DNA of 64,000 bases from Salipiger sp. CCB-MM3. Its GTDB lineage: Bacteria > Pseudomonadota > Alphaproteobacteria > Rhodobacterales > Rhodobacteraceae. Where the stretch lies: the NCBI RefSeq assembly GCF_001687105.1, contig NZ_CP014595.1, positions 1,054,001 to 1,118,000 on the forward strand, in the 5' to 3' direction. Position 1 is the stretch's first letter; every line of letters begins with the position of its first letter. The position numbers were made by a program, and so were the translations under genes. This document shows positions 32,385-42,524 of the stretch, one piece after another. The notes beneath the pieces are model-generated. The model had not been told where the DNA came from. It was given only the letters and a program-made list of their open reading frames with translations, and made no database searches.

Positions 32385-33025
32385 TTGCCTCCCACGCCCG
32401 GAAGGCGACGTTCGAGCTGGCGGCCAGCGGTGGCGACCACGAGGTTGATGACGAGGTAGATGAGGCCGGCGCTGGCGTAAATCTCAAGCGGCATGAAGGT
32501 CGATGCCACGAGGTTCTGCGCCATGCGGGTCAGCTCGATCAGCCCGACCACCGAGACCAGCGACGACGCCTTGAGGATCAGGATCGCCTCGTTAATCAGC
32601 GCGGGCAGGGTCAGCCGCAGCGCGATCGGGACGCGGATGTGCCAGAAGGTCTGGCTCTTGGTGAAGCCCGCCATGTCGGCGCTTTCGACCAGACCGGTGG
32701 GCACGCCTTCGAAACCGCCGCGCAGGTTCTCGGCCTGATAAGCGGCGGTACAGATCGACAGGCCGATCACCGCGGTCACCATCGAGGGTATCTGAACCCC
32801 GATCACCGGCAGCAGGTTATAAAGCAACAGCAGCTGCACCAGCAGCGGTGTGCCGCGGAAGAAGGAAATGAAGAATTTCGCGAACCATTGCAGCGGGCGG
32901 ATGCCCGAGAGGTTCGCTGCCGACAGCAGGATCGCCAGCGCAAGGCCGATTGCGATCGACAGCGCACTGACCCAGATGGTCATCAGCGAGGCTTCGAGCA
33001 GCAGGTTGAAGAGTTTCCAGCTCAT
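32381..33025 (-). CDS. Amino acid ABC transporter permease (first)
   Basis: A 214-residue permease, paralogous to the next gene. The EAA loop reads LVESADMAGFTKSQTFWHI, with RGTPLLVQLLLLYNLLP upstream of it, typical of the HisMQ/GlnP family. It lies 152 bp after the binding-protein gene, across a terminator-like hairpin, and overlaps the second permease gene. Confidence 0.93.
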   Translation of the reverse strand: MSWKLFNLLLEASLMTIWVSALSIAIGLALAILLSAANLSGIRPLQWFAKFFISFFRGTPLLVQLLLLYNLLPVIGVQIPSMVTAVIGLSICTAAYQAENLRGGFEGVPTGLVESADMAGFTKSQTFWHIRVPIALRLTLPALINEAILILKASSLVSVVGLIELTRMAQNLVASTFMPLEIYASAGLIYLVINLVVATAGRQLERRLPGVGGK

Positions 33026-33093
33026 TGTCCGGGATGGGCCTCGGGCTTGGCGTCAGGTGCGGGTGAAGAAAACCGGCTGAAAAAGACCGGCTG

Positions 33094-33131
33094 AAAAAGA
33101 CCGGCGGTGGTCGGATGACCCTCCGCCGGTC
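33094..33131 (-). terminator. Intra-operon terminator/attenuator between binding protein and permeases
   Basis: A 9-bp perfect stem GACCGGCGG / CCGCCGGTC with a 15-base loop, followed on the minus strand by five T. Partial copies of the AAAAAGACCGGCTG unit follow at 33069-33093. It probably lets the binding protein be made in excess over the membrane parts. Confidence 0.75.
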
Positions 33132-33177
33132 AGGCCGAAAGGGCCGGCCCGCGTAGCACGGACCGGCAGGGAAAGCC

Positions 33178-33999
33178 TTAGATGTTGGGCTCGGTCACCG
33201 CGTCGGGCGTTTCGAAGGTCTGGCCGAACCACTTCTGCTGCATCTCGCCGAGACGGCCGTCGGCCTTCATCTTCAGCAGAGCTGCGTCGATGGCGTCCAT
33301 CAGCGAAGCGTGGTCGTCGTCCTTCAGGCCCGGGAAGCCGAAGTAGGTCTTGGTGCCGAAGGGTGCGACCACTTCAAAGACCTCGGGACGCTGCTGCGCC
33401 ACGAAGGCGATGTTCGGCAGCGAGTTGGCGACACCGGCGATACGGCCAGCGGCGAGGTCGGCATAGGCCTCGTTGAACGAGACGTAGTCCTTGGTTTCCG
33501 GTGCCGGGTCGAGCGTCGCGCCGAACTCTTCAAGCTGGGCGAGCTGCGCGGTGGCGTGGCCGGAACCGATGGTCTTGCCAGCGATGTCCTCGGGCTTGGT
33601 GATCGAATCATCCTTGGCCGATTTCAGCAGGGCGACGGTGGCCTCGGCGATCGGCGGAGTGAAGCGGTAGCGCTCCATACGTGCCTTGGTGATGGTTGCG
33701 GGGCCCGCGACCACGTCGAACTGACCCGCTTCGAGACCCGGCAGAACGCCAGCCCAGTCGAGGGTGATCCATTCGATCTCGACGCCCAGTTCTTCACCGA
33801 TCGCGGCGAAAACGTCCATGTTGAGGCCCACGTGATCGCCCGCGTCGATGTAATCGAAGGGGGCGAAGGCGGTCTCGGTGCCGACCTTCATGACGCCAGC
33901 TTCCTTGATGCGAGCCAGCGCGTCCTGCGCTTGGGCCGCGACGGCCCCACCCATCAGAAGCGCGGCACCCGCCAGTGCGGAGATGACTTTGTTGCGCAT
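33178..33999 (-). CDS. Amino acid ABC transporter periplasmic binding protein
   Basis: Substrate-binding protein, 273 residues. Signal peptide MRNKVISALAGAALLMGGA then AQAQ cleavage. The mature part starts DALARIKEAGVMKVGTETAF; the binding-fold segments FAPFDYID and DVVAGPATITKARMERY are typical of the family-3 solute-binding proteins. It is first in the operon with two permeases, the ATPase and hutC, so histidine is the likely ligand, by context only. Confidence 0.92.
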   Translation of the reverse strand: MRNKVISALAGAALLMGGAVAAQAQDALARIKEAGVMKVGTETAFAPFDYIDAGDHVGLNMDVFAAIGEELGVEIEWITLDWAGVLPGLEAGQFDVVAGPATITKARMERYRFTPPIAEATVALLKSAKDDSITKPEDIAGKTIGSGHATAQLAQLEEFGATLDPAPETKDYVSFNEAYADLAAGRIAGVANSLPNIAFVAQQRPEVFEVVAPFGTKTYFGFPGLKDDDHASLMDAIDAALLKMKADGRLGEMQQKWFGQTFETPDAVTEPNI

Positions 34000-34053
34000 A
34001 TCCAGTAGTCTCCCTGTTGTCGGTCCCGGCCAGTTTGGGGGCTGGGTTCCGAT

Positions 34054-34067
34054 TTTGACTAGACAAA
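34054..34067. promoter_or_regulatory. Candidate HutC operator before the transporter operon
   Basis: TTTGACTAGACAAA is palindromic apart from one symmetric pair and lies 55 bp before the binding-protein start. It resembles the site upstream of hutI (TGTCTATACA with flanking A/T). Assignment is by similarity between the two sites and by hut context. Confidence 0.5.
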
Positions 34068-34182
34068 AGGGACCACGCTGAGCCCCTGTGTCAATCCCTG
34101 CCGTTGGCCCTTCTCACGCGGGTTTGTGACAGGCAAGAGCAAGCGCCCAAAAATCAGGCACCTGCCCTTTGGTTACCGGGCC

Positions 34183-35553
34183 TCAAAGATCGAAGATCTT
34201 GCCCGGGTTCATCAGATTGGCCGGATCCACCGCGCGCTTGAGCGTTTTCATCAACGCCAGCGCCGCACCGTGTTCGGCCTCCATATAGCTCTTCTTGCCC
34301 AGCCCGACGCCATGTTCGCCGGTGGCCGTGCCGCCCAGTTCGATGGCGCGCGCGACCAGTTGGCCGTGCACCTTCTGCACCCGCGCCTTCTCTTCCACAC
34401 TCTCGGGATCGAACAGCATCACGAGGTGGAAATTGCCGTCGCCCACATGGCCATGCATCGGCGCGACGATCCCTTCGTCCTGCAGCACCGCCTCGATTTC
34501 TGTCAGGATGCGCGGCAGTTCGGAAACCGGCACGCAGACATCCGTCGACAGTGAACTGCAGCCGGGCCGCAGACCACGCGCGGCATAAAGCGCCGAATGC
34601 CGCAGCGCCCAGGCCTTGGCGTATTGCTCGGGCGTGTCCACCGGATGAACCTCAGCGCCATTCTCATCGGCCAGCGCATCGAAGGTGTCACGGTCGGCCT
34701 CCACTTGGCCTTGCGACCCGGCAAGATCGACCAGCAGCGTCGGCTGCTCGGGCAGCGAGACCTTGTTGTAGGCGTTGATCGCCTTGACCTGCAGCGTGTC
34801 CATCAGCTCGATGCGGTTCAGGCACAGGCCGAACTGCAGCGCCTCGACCACGGTCTGCGTCGCCGCCTCGATCGAGGCGAAACTGTAGAGCCCGGCCTTC
34901 GACGCCTCGGGGATGCCGGTCAGGCGCAGGGTCAGCTCGGTGATGATCCCAAGCGTGCCCTCTGCCCCGATGAAGAGATGCGTCAGATCGTAGCCCGACG
35001 AGGATTTCCGCGCCCGCCCGCCGGTGCGGACGATCTGCCCGTCGGGCAGCACCACGGTCAGCCCCATCACCAGATCGGCCATAGTGCCATGGCGCACCGT
35101 CATCGTTCCCGACGCGCGGGTCGAGGCCATGCCGCCAAGCGTGGCATGGGCACCGATGTCGATGGGCAGAAAGAGCCCCGTCGCCCGAAGGTCTTCATTC
35201 AGGCGCTGCCGGGTGAGCCCCGCCTGCACGCTGCAATCCATGTCCTCGGGGCTGACGCGCAGCACCTTGTCCATCGACGACAGGTCGATGCAGAGCCCGC
35301 CTTGGGTGGCGTTCACCTGTCCCTCGATGCAGCTGCCCGCGCCGAAGGGCACGATCGGGCAGCCATGGGCGGCGCAGATCCTGACCGCCTGCGCCACCTC
35401 TTCCGTGCTCTGCGCCATGAACACCGCGTCGGGCAGCGCCGCCGGATGCCAACTGTCCCCTGCCCCATGCTGCGCGCGAACCGCCTCGCTGCGTTCGATC
35501 CGGCCCGGAAAGGCTGCGTCTAGTTCGGCGAAGGCGGTCTCGTGCTGTGTCAC
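34183..35553 (-). CDS. FAD-binding oxidoreductase, D-lactate dehydrogenase/GlcD type
   Basis: Flavoprotein of the D-2-hydroxyacid dehydrogenase family (DLD/GlcD), 456 residues. The FAD-binding PCMH domain (about 40-215) contains [15 protein letters not shown] and GHATLGG-like segments. The C-terminal domain has [17 protein letters not shown], with His residues that bind metal in the family, and [10 protein letters not shown]. Its ATG overlaps the hutU stop by 4 bases, making it the last gene of the hut catabolic operon, an unusual partner. One speculative role is oxidising a 2-hydroxyacid such as imidazole-lactate; only the family is secure. Confidence 0.88.
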   Translation of the reverse strand: MTQHETAFAELDAAFPGRIERSEAVRAQHGAGDSWHPAALPDAVFMAQSTEEVAQAVRICAAHGCPIVPFGAGSCIEGQVNATQGGLCIDLSSMDKVLRVSPEDMDCSVQAGLTRQRLNEDLRATGLFLPIDIGAHATLGGMASTRASGTMTVRHGTMADLVMGLTVVLPDGQIVRTGGRARKSSSGYDLTHLFIGAEGTLGIITELTLRLTGIPEASKAGLYSFASIEAATQTVVEALQFGLCLNRIELMDTLQVKAINAYNKVSLPEQPTLLVDLAGSQGQVEADRDTFDALADENGAEVHPVDTPEQYAKAWALRHSALYAARGLRPGCSSLSTDVCVPVSELPRILTEIEAVLQDEGIVAPMHGHVGDGNFHLVMLFDPESVEEKARVQKVHGQLVARAIELGGTATGEHGVGLGKKSYMEAEHGAALALMKTLKRAVDPANLMNPGKIFDL

Positions 35554-37241
35554 CCCAGGATCCCCGGCAGGTTGAGTTGATGCTCGCGGGCGCAGTCGAG
35601 AGCGATCTCATAGCCCGCATCCGCATGCCGCATAACGCCTGTCGCAGGGTCATTCCAGAGCACCCGCGCCAGACGCTTGTCGGCCGCCTCGGTGCCGTCG
35701 CAGCAGATCACCATGCCGGAGTGCTGCGAGAAGCCCATGCCGACGCCGCCGCCGTGGTGCAGCGAGACCCATGTCGCGCCCGAGGCGGTGTTGAGCAGCG
35801 CGTTGAGCAGCGGCCAGTCAGACACCGCGTCCGAGCCGTCCTTCATCGCCTCGGTCTCGCGGTTCGGCGAAGCCACCGAGCCGCTGTCGAGGTGATCGCG
35901 GCCAATGACGATCGGCGCCTTCAGCTCGCCATTGCGGACCATCTCGTTGAACGCGAGGCCCAGCTTGTGACGCAGCCCGAGGCCGACCCAGCAGATGCGC
36001 GCAGGAAGACCTTGGAACGCGATGCGCTCGCGCGCCATGTCGAGCCAGTTGTGCAGATGCGGATCGTCGATCAGCTCTTTCACCTTCTGGTCGGTCTTGT
36101 AGATGTCCTCGGGATCGCCCGAAAGCGCCGCCCAGCGGAACGGGCCGACGCCGCGGCAGAACAGCGGACGGATGTAGGCGGGCACGAAGCCGGGGAAGGC
36201 AAAGGCGTTGTCCAGCCCCTCTTCCAGCGCCATCTGGCGGATGTTGTTGCCGTAATCCAGCGTCGGCACACCGGCGTTCCAGAAGTCCACCATCGCGGCG
36301 ACATGGTCGCGCATCGAGGCTTTGGCGGCCTTGGCCACGCCCTTGGGATCGCTCTCTTGCTTCTGGCGCCATTCGGCAACGCTCCAGCCCTTGGGCAGGT
36401 AGCCGTGCACCGGGTCATGCGCCGAGGTCTGGTCGGTCACGATATCGGGGCGTCCGTTCGGCATCGGCTCGCCCGCCTGCATGCGGCGCACCAGTTCGGG
36501 GAAGACATCGGCGGCGTTGGCGATCAGCGCGACCGACTTGGCCTCGCCCGCCTTGGTCCAGCGGTCGATCATCTCGAGCGCCTCGTCCAGCGAATGGGTC
36601 TTCTCGTCGCAATAGCGGGTGCGGATGCGGAAGTCGGCGCGGGTCTCGTCGCATTCCACCGCAAGGCAGCAGGCCCCGGCCATCACCGCCGCCAGCGGCT
36701 GCGCGCCGCCCATGCCGCCAAGGCCGCCGGTCAGGATCCACTTGCCCTTGAGGTTGCCGTCATAGTGCTGGCGGCCCGCTTCGACGAAGGTCTCATAGGT
36801 GCCCTGCACGATGCCCTGCGCGCCGATGTAGATCCACGAGCCCGCGGTCATCTGGCCGTACATCGCCAGACCCTTCTTATCGAGCTCGTTGAAGTGATCC
36901 CAGTTGGCCCAATGCGGCACGAGGTTGGAGTTGGCGATCAGCACGCGCGGCGCGTCGGGATGGGTGCGGAACACGCCCACGGGCTTGCCCGATTGCACCA
37001 GCAACGTCTCGTCCTCTTCGAGCTTCTGCAGCGACGCGACGATCTGGTCGAAGTCGTCCCATGTCCGGGCGGCGCGGCCAATGCCGCCATAGACCACCAG
37101 TTCGTGCGGGTTCTCGGCCACATCGGGGTGCAGGTTGTTCATCAGCATGCGCATCGGCGCTTCGGTCAGCCAGCTTTTCGCGGTGATCTCGGTGCCGGTG
37201 GCGGGATAGACGTCGCGCTGGTTGTGACAGGGGTTGGTCAT
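35550..37241 (-). CDS. hutU: Urocanate hydratase
   Basis: Second step of histidine degradation: urocanate to imidazolonepropionate, with tightly bound NAD+. It has 563 residues, the usual length. Diagnostic segments are [44 protein letters not shown], the C-terminal active-site stretch [20 protein letters not shown] and [11 protein letters not shown]. It lies 24 bp after hutG and overlaps the oxidoreductase gene. Confidence 0.97.
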   Translation of the reverse strand: MTNPCHNQRDVYPATGTEITAKSWLTEAPMRMLMNNLHPDVAENPHELVVYGGIGRAARTWDDFDQIVASLQKLEEDETLLVQSGKPVGVFRTHPDAPRVLIANSNLVPHWANWDHFNELDKKGLAMYGQMTAGSWIYIGAQGIVQGTYETFVEAGRQHYDGNLKGKWILTGGLGGMGGAQPLAAVMAGACCLAVECDETRADFRIRTRYCDEKTHSLDEALEMIDRWTKAGEAKSVALIANAADVFPELVRRMQAGEPMPNGRPDIVTDQTSAHDPVHGYLPKGWSVAEWRQKQESDPKGVAKAAKASMRDHVAAMVDFWNAGVPTLDYGNNIRQMALEEGLDNAFAFPGFVPAYIRPLFCRGVGPFRWAALSGDPEDIYKTDQKVKELIDDPHLHNWLDMARERIAFQGLPARICWVGLGLRHKLGLAFNEMVRNGELKAPIVIGRDHLDSGSVASPNRETEAMKDGSDAVSDWPLLNALLNTASGATWVSLHHGGGVGMGFSQHSGMVICCDGTEAADKRLARVLWNDPATGVMRHADAGYEIALDCAREHQLNLPGILG

Positions 37242-37265
37242 GTCAGTGTCCTCTAATCGGCCGGA

Positions 37266-38066
37266 TTACTTGGCAAGCGAAGGCGCCAGCGCCTCGATCC
37301 GGTGCAACAGATCGGAAAGCGGGGCGCGGAGCCGCGCCGCCTTGGTCTCGTCATAGGCATAGGGGGCCACCTCGCTCTCGAGATGCGTGTCCTGCGCCAG
37401 TTCCATCTGGATGGCGTGGAACCCCTCTTCGGGGCGGCCGTAGTTGCGCGTCGTCCAGCCGCCTTTAAAGCGGCCATTGAGCGTGGAGGTGTAGCCCTCG
37501 GCAGCGGCACAGACCTCGGCCACCGCCGCCTCGATGGCGGGATCGCAGGTGGTGCCCCCGGCGGTGCCGATGTTGAAATCGGGCAGCTTGCCGTCGAACA
37601 GGAACGGGATGTGCGAGCGGATCGAGTGGCAGTCGTAGAGAATCGCCACGCCGTGCTTCGCCCGCACCCGCTCCATCTCGGCCATCAGCGCCGCATGATA
37701 GGGCGCGTGAAAAGCGTCGCGGCGGGCGGCAATCTCGGCCTCGTCCGGCTCTTCGAGCCAGATCGGCGTGCCGTCAAAATCGGTCAGCGGTACAAGGCCC
37801 GTGGTGTTCTGGCCGGGATAGAGGCTGGCGCCATCCGGCGGGCGGTTGGCGTCGATCACATAGCGGTGGAAGGTCGCGCGCACCATGGTCGCACCGGGCA
37901 GCAGCCCTTCGTAGAGCGTGTGGATGTGCCAGTCGGTATCGCTCAGTTCCTGCCCGCGCGGGGTGAGCTTGCGAAAGATCTCGTCGGGCAGATAGGTGCC
38001 GGTGTGCGGCAGCCCCAGAACGATGGGACTGTCGCCCCGCGTGACGGTGACGGGTTCGTTTCTCAC
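37266..38066 (-). CDS. hutG: N-formylglutamate deformylase
   Basis: Last step of the five-step hut pathway: N-formylglutamate to glutamate and formate. It has 266 residues. Family segments are [39 protein letters not shown] and [12 protein letters not shown] with metal-binding His/Asp. Its ATG overlaps the hutH stop. This enzyme type implies that a formimidoylglutamate deiminase (HutF) exists elsewhere, since none is in the window. Confidence 0.95.
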   Translation of the reverse strand: MRNEPVTVTRGDSPIVLGLPHTGTYLPDEIFRKLTPRGQELSDTDWHIHTLYEGLLPGATMVRATFHRYVIDANRPPDGASLYPGQNTTGLVPLTDFDGTPIWLEEPDEAEIAARRDAFHAPYHAALMAEMERVRAKHGVAILYDCHSIRSHIPFLFDGKLPDFNIGTAGGTTCDPAIEAAVAEVCAAAEGYTSTLNGRFKGGWTTRNYGRPEEGFHAIQMELAQDTHLESEVAPYAYDETKAARLRAPLSDLLHRIEALAPSLAK

Positions 38067-39580
38067 AGCGCTTCCTCCAGATCCGCAGCCACCAGCAACG
38101 CGCCCGAGCGCACCAGCGCAGCCCCTTCTTCGAGGTCGGGCGCGAGGTAGCGGTCATTCTCCAGCGGCGCGACGCGCGTGCGGATCTTCGCGACCACCCG
38201 CGCCAGACGGTGCGAGGTCTTGAGCGGCGCGCGGAAATCCACGCCCTGCGCGGCACACAGCGCCTCAACCCCAAGGATCACCGACAGGTTGCGGTTCATC
38301 AGACCAAGGCGGCGCGCGCCATGAGCGGCCATCGACACATGGTCTTCTTGGTTGGCAGAGGTCGGCGTGCTGTCGGTCGAGCAGGGATTGGCGAGATGCT
38401 TGTTCTCGGACATCAGCGCGGCGGTGGTCACCTCGGCGATCATATAGCCCGAGTTCAGCCCCGGCGCGGGCGTCAGGAAGGGCGGCAGATCGTGGTTCAT
38501 CGCCGGGTCGACCATCAGCGCCACGCGGCGCTGCGCGATGGTCCCGATCTCCGAGAGCGCCAGCGCGATCTGGTCGGCGGCGAAGGCGACCGGCTCGGCG
38601 TGGAAGTTGCCGCCCGAGACGATGTTCCCCGGCCCCAGCACCAGCGGGTTGTCGGTGACCGCGTTGGCCTCGATCTCCAGCGTCGTCGCGGCGTAGCGCA
38701 GCAGGTCGATCGCCGCGCCCGCCACCTGCGGCTGACAGCGGATGCAATAGGGATCCTGCACGCGGGAGTCGCCCTCGCGGTGGCTCTCGCGGATCTCCGA
38801 GCCCTCCATCAGTTCGCGGATGCCCGCGGCGACCTTGATCTGCCCGCGATGGCCGCGCAGCGTGTGGATCTCGGCACGGGTGGGCGCGGTGGAGCCCATG
38901 ATCGCGTCGGTGGTGAGGCTGGCGGTGACGATCGAGGTCTGTGCATTGCGCCAGCCCTCGAACAGCCCGACCAGCGCCAGCGCAGTGGAAAACTGCGTGC
39001 CGTTGATCAGCGCGAGGCCTTCCTTGGGCCCCAGCACCACCGGCTCCAGCCCGGCCTTGGCCAGCGCCTCGGCGCCGTGATGCACAGCGCCCTCAAACTC
39101 CGCCTGCCCTGCCCCAAGCAGCACGGCGGTCATATGCGCCAGCGGCGCCAGATCGCCCGACGCGCCGACCGAGCCCTGACAGGGCACCACCGGGGTCACG
39201 CCCTTTTCGAGCATCGCTTCGAGCAGATCGACCGTCTGCACCTGCACGCCCGACGCGCCGCGGCCGAGGCTCAGCAGCTTGAGCGCCATCATCAGGCGCG
39301 TGGTGGCGCGGGGCAGCGGCTCACCGACGCCACAGCAATGCGACAGGATCAGGTTGCGCTGCAGCGTTGCCGTATCCTCGGGCGCGATCTTGATCGAGGC
39401 GAGCTTGCCGAAGCCGGTGTTGACGCCATAGATCGCCTCCGACCCGGCGGCGGCATCGGCGACGACCTTGGCCGAAGCGGCGATGGCCGGGCGCGCCGCG
39501 TCATCGAGACGGGCGGGCGCGTCGGTGCGCCAGAGCTGTTCAAGCTGCGCCAGCGTGGCGGCGCCGGGGGTGAGGATCAT
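38063..39580 (-). CDS. hutH: Histidine ammonia-lyase
   Basis: Converts histidine to urocanate and ammonia, 505 residues. The MIO prosthetic group would form from A140-S141-G142 in [14 protein letters not shown]. Other signatures are [11 protein letters not shown] near residue 51 and DNPLVLGPG in the middle. The start ATG 39580 overlaps the hutI stop (ATGA); the frame open to 40243 is the antisense of hutI and is discarded. The 3' end overlaps hutG. Confidence 0.97.
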   Translation of the reverse strand: MILTPGAATLAQLEQLWRTDAPARLDDAARPAIAASAKVVADAAAGSEAIYGVNTGFGKLASIKIAPEDTATLQRNLILSHCCGVGEPLPRATTRLMMALKLLSLGRGASGVQVQTVDLLEAMLEKGVTPVVPCQGSVGASGDLAPLAHMTAVLLGAGQAEFEGAVHHGAEALAKAGLEPVVLGPKEGLALINGTQFSTALALVGLFEGWRNAQTSIVTASLTTDAIMGSTAPTRAEIHTLRGHRGQIKVAAGIRELMEGSEIRESHREGDSRVQDPYCIRCQPQVAGAAIDLLRYAATTLEIEANAVTDNPLVLGPGNIVSGGNFHAEPVAFAADQIALALSEIGTIAQRRVALMVDPAMNHDLPPFLTPAPGLNSGYMIAEVTTAALMSENKHLANPCSTDSTPTSANQEDHVSMAAHGARRLGLMNRNLSVILGVEALCAAQGVDFRAPLKTSHRLARVVAKIRTRVAPLENDRYLAPDLEEGAALVRSGALLVAADLEEAL

Positions 39581-40782
39581 GCGTGGCCTCCAAAGATACG
39601 GGCATGAAGCGGGTTGAACCCGATGCGATAGGACAGCTCTGCGGGGCTGTCGGTGTTCCATATACCAAGATCGGCGCGCTGACCGGCGGCAATGCGGCCC
39701 CTGTCGGTCAGGCCAAGCGCCTTGGCCGCATTGACCGTCACACCGCGCAGCGCCTCTTCCGGCGTCATGCGAAAGAGCGTGCAGCCCATGTTCATGGTCA
39801 GCAACAGCGAGGTCAGCGGCGAGGTGCCGGGGTTTGCGTCGGTCGACAGCGCCATGGGCACGTTGTGCGCGCGGAAGGCCGCGACGGGCGGCGCCTGCGT
39901 CTCGTGGATGGCGTAGAAAGCGCCGGGCAGCAGCACCGCCACCATCCCCGCCTCTGCCATCGCCGCGGCGTCGGCCTCGGTGGCGTATTCCACGTGATCG
40001 GCCGAAAGCGCGCCGTATTTGGCCGCAAGCTGGATGCCGCCTTGATGCGACAGCTGCTCGGCGTGCAGCTTGACCGGCAGGCCCAGCTTTTGCGCCTCGG
40101 CAAAGACCGGCTCCATCTCGGCGGCGGAAAAGGCGATGCCCTCGCAGAAGCCGTCGACCGCATCCACCAGCCCCTCGGCATGAGCGGCGCGCAGGGTCGG
40201 CAGGCAGATCTGCGCGATATACTCGGCCTTGGTCCCCTGCCACTCGGGCGGCAGCGCGTGGGCACCGAGGAAGGTGGTCACCACATGCACCGGGCGCAGC
40301 TCGGCCAGCTTGCGCGCGACGCGCAGCAGCCGCAGCTCGGTGTCGCGGTCGAGGCCGTAACCCGATTTGATCTCCACCGTGGTCACGCCTTCGGCCAACA
40401 GCGCGTCGAGCCGCGGCAGGGATTGCGCGATCAGCGCGCCCTCGTCCGCCGCGCGGGTGTGGCGCACGGTCGAGGCGATGCCGCCTCCGGCGCGGGCGAT
40501 CTCTTCGTAGCTGGCGCCTTCGAGCCGCATCTCGAACTCGCGGGCGCGCGAGCCGCCGTAGACGAGGTGGGTGTGGCAGTCGGTGAGCGCGGGCGTCACG
40601 AGGCGCCCTTGGAGGTCAGTCACCTGCCAAGCCGCATAGGCCTCGGGGAGGTCGGCCATAGGCCCGACCCAAGCGATGGTCTCGCCGTCGATGGCCACGG
40701 CGCCGCCTTCGAGCAGCCCATAGCCCTTCTCCCCTTCCAGCGTCACCAGAGTCCCGCCGCGCAGCACCTGTTGCTTTGTCAT
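39577..40782 (-). CDS. hutI: Imidazolonepropionase
   Basis: Third step: imidazolonepropionate to formimidoylglutamate, a metal-dependent amidohydrolase. It has 401 residues from ATG 40782 ([10 protein letters not shown]). Metal ligands are seen in [12 protein letters not shown]; other family segments are [19 protein letters not shown] and [11 protein letters not shown]. It is the first gene of hutI-hutH-hutG-hutU-oxidoreductase, with each junction overlapping or within 25 bp. The candidate HutC operator lies 28 bp upstream. Confidence 0.97.
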   Translation of the reverse strand: MTKQQVLRGGTLVTLEGEKGYGLLEGGAVAIDGETIAWVGPMADLPEAYAAWQVTDLQGRLVTPALTDCHTHLVYGGSRAREFEMRLEGASYEEIARAGGGIASTVRHTRAADEGALIAQSLPRLDALLAEGVTTVEIKSGYGLDRDTELRLLRVARKLAELRPVHVVTTFLGAHALPPEWQGTKAEYIAQICLPTLRAAHAEGLVDAVDGFCEGIAFSAAEMEPVFAEAQKLGLPVKLHAEQLSHQGGIQLAAKYGALSADHVEYATEADAAAMAEAGMVAVLLPGAFYAIHETQAPPVAAFRAHNVPMALSTDANPGTSPLTSLLLTMNMGCTLFRMTPEEALRGVTVNAAKALGLTDRGRIAAGQRADLGIWNTDSPAELSYRIGFNPLHARIFGGHA

Positions 40783-40809
40783 CTCGATTCTCCCGGTCGT
40801 TGCGCCTTT

Positions 40810-40824
40810 ATGTCTATACAATTG
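40810..40824. promoter_or_regulatory. Candidate HutC operator before hutI
   Basis: ATGTCTATACAATTG contains the near-palindrome TGTCTATACA, similar to GntR/HutC sites of the TGTATA-ACA type. It is placed right upstream of hutI and resembles the site at 34054-34067. Confidence 0.6.
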
Positions 40825-41032
40825 ATCACCTGTCAATCGAGCCGTTGGGAAAAGCAGGACGCAAGCGCCGAGGTGCTCAACAACCAAGCACCACGCGAGA
40901 CGGGCGGACAGGCGCCTCACTCACACCTCTTCACTTTAGAAAAACTAAACCAATGCGCAGCCCCACCCCGCTTGTCCAAAACCCCGCCAAGCGACATTCT
41001 CGCTGCATCTTTCGCTTGCCAGAGGACTTCCC

Positions 41033-42385
41033 ATGTCGCGCCCCGACCAGCTCAAACTCGGTACGTTCGTCTATACCTTCGGCTTCCACCCGGCGGCCTG
41101 GCTGCACCCGGGCAGCGACGTGCATGGCGCCAACGACCTGTCGCACCTGAAGAAGGTCGCGCAGATCTCTGAGGCGGCAAAACTGGACTTCATGTTCTTC
41201 GCCGACAGCCCTGCCGCGGCCATTGGCGATCCCGCCGCCCTCGCCCGCCAGCCCACCAAGATGAACCGCTTCGAGCCGATCACCGCGATCACCGCGCTGT
41301 CGCAGCACACCGAGAAGCTGGGCTTCGTCGCCACCGCCTCGACCTCTTACTATGAACCCTACAACATCGCGCGGCTCTACGCCTCGGCGGACCATATGTC
41401 GGGCGGGCGGATGTGCTGGAACGTAGTGACTTCGGACCATGACGAGACCGGCTACAACTACAACCGCGAGGGGCTGCCGCCGCATTCCGAGCGCTACGAG
41501 CGCTGCGAGGAGTTCGTCGATGTGGTCTTCGGCCTGTGGGACAGCTACGAGCCCGATGCGCTGCTGCTCGACCGCGACAGCGGCATCTACCACGACCAGC
41601 ACAAGCTCCATGAGCTGAACCACCACGGCAAGCACTTCCAGGTGCGCGGCCCGCTCAACATTGCGCGCACCCCGCAGGGCCGCCCGGTGATCGCGCAGGC
41701 GGGCGGGTCGGAGCCCGGCATGGAACTGGCCGCCCGCACCGCCGAGATGGTGTTCTCGCTGGCCTCCAACATCGACAAGAACCGCGCCTTCTATGCCAAT
41801 GTGAAGGGCCGGATGGCCAAATACGGACGGCATGAGGACGATCTGAAGATCATGCCCGGCATTGTCATCAACGTCGGCGAGACCGAGGAAGAGGCCAGAG
41901 CCAAAGAGCAGCAGCTTGTCGACCTGATGCACCCGGACGTCGGGCTGCTGATGCTGCAGGAATTCCTCGAGGCGGACCTGCGCGGCGTCGATCTCGACAA
42001 GCCCTTCCCGATGGAGCGGATGCCGGAGAAGGCCAAGGGCTCGAAGGCGCTCTTCGACGAGTTGAAGGAGTTCGTCACCCAAGGCCACACGATGCGCGAG
42101 CTGATCACGCATTATGCCCGCCGCCACACCGGCAACGGGCTGACCGGCACGCCGACGCAGATCGCCGATTTCATGCAGGAATGGTTCGAGACCCGCGCCG
42201 CCGACGGTTTCATCCTTATGTTCCCCACCCTGCCCTCCTCGCTGGAGGATTTCACCCGGCTGGTGGTGCCCGAACTGCGCCGCCGTGGGCTGTTCCGCGA
42301 GGAGTATGAAGCCAGCACCCTGCGCGGCAATCTCGGCATCTCGGAGCCCGCCAACCGCTACACGCTGGCCCGCGCGGCGGAGTGA
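41033..42385 (+). CDS. LLM class flavin-dependent monooxygenase, NtaA/DszA family
   Basis: FMNH2-dependent monooxygenase with a TIM-barrel fold, 450 residues. Family segments are LGTFVYTFGFHPAAW, FFADSPAA, RFEPITAITALSQHTEKLG, SGGRMCWNVVTSDHD, and GRPVIAQAGGSEPGMELAA, as in nitrilotriacetate monooxygenase component A. No flavin reductase is adjacent. It is divergent from hutI across about 250 bp, so no shared operon. Substrate unknown. Confidence 0.92.
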   Translation: MSRPDQLKLGTFVYTFGFHPAAWLHPGSDVHGANDLSHLKKVAQISEAAKLDFMFFADSPAAAIGDPAALARQPTKMNRFEPITAITALSQHTEKLGFVATASTSYYEPYNIARLYASADHMSGGRMCWNVVTSDHDETGYNYNREGLPPHSERYERCEEFVDVVFGLWDSYEPDALLLDRDSGIYHDQHKLHELNHHGKHFQVRGPLNIARTPQGRPVIAQAGGSEPGMELAARTAEMVFSLASNIDKNRAFYANVKGRMAKYGRHEDDLKIMPGIVINVGETEEEARAKEQQLVDLMHPDVGLLMLQEFLEADLRGVDLDKPFPMERMPEKAKGSKALFDELKEFVTQGHTMRELITHYARRHTGNGLTGTPTQIADFMQEWFETRAADGFILMFPTLPSSLEDFTRLVVPELRRRGLFREEYEASTLRGNLGISEPANRYTLARAAE

Positions 42386-42402
42386 GCCACAGACGGTGGA
42401 CC

Positions 42403-42447
42403 GGGGCTCTGCCCCGGACCCCGAAGTATTTTGTGAAAGATGAAAGG
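42403..42447 (+). repeat. Dispersed intergenic repeat, copy 1
   Basis: GGGGCTCTGCCCCGGACCCC hairpin followed by GAAGTATTTTGTGAAAGATGAAA. It shares the order GC-rich hairpin, CCCC(C)GG, GTATTTT-like and AAAGA-like tract with copies at 52518-52582 and 53411-53470. It could also terminate the flavin monooxygenase transcript. Confidence 0.6.
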
Positions 42448-42524
42448 ATACCGCGCGGGGCGAGGAACCAAATCACCGCCTCGCGGTTGAGGGGCATGAT
42501 CCCATATTCGAGACCTTGCATTAC

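Noticed and set aside
39577..40243. Longer hutH starting at 40243
   Set aside because: The added 220 residues are a shadow of hutI; the ATG at 39580 with ATGA overlap and the normal length of 505 residues is preferred.
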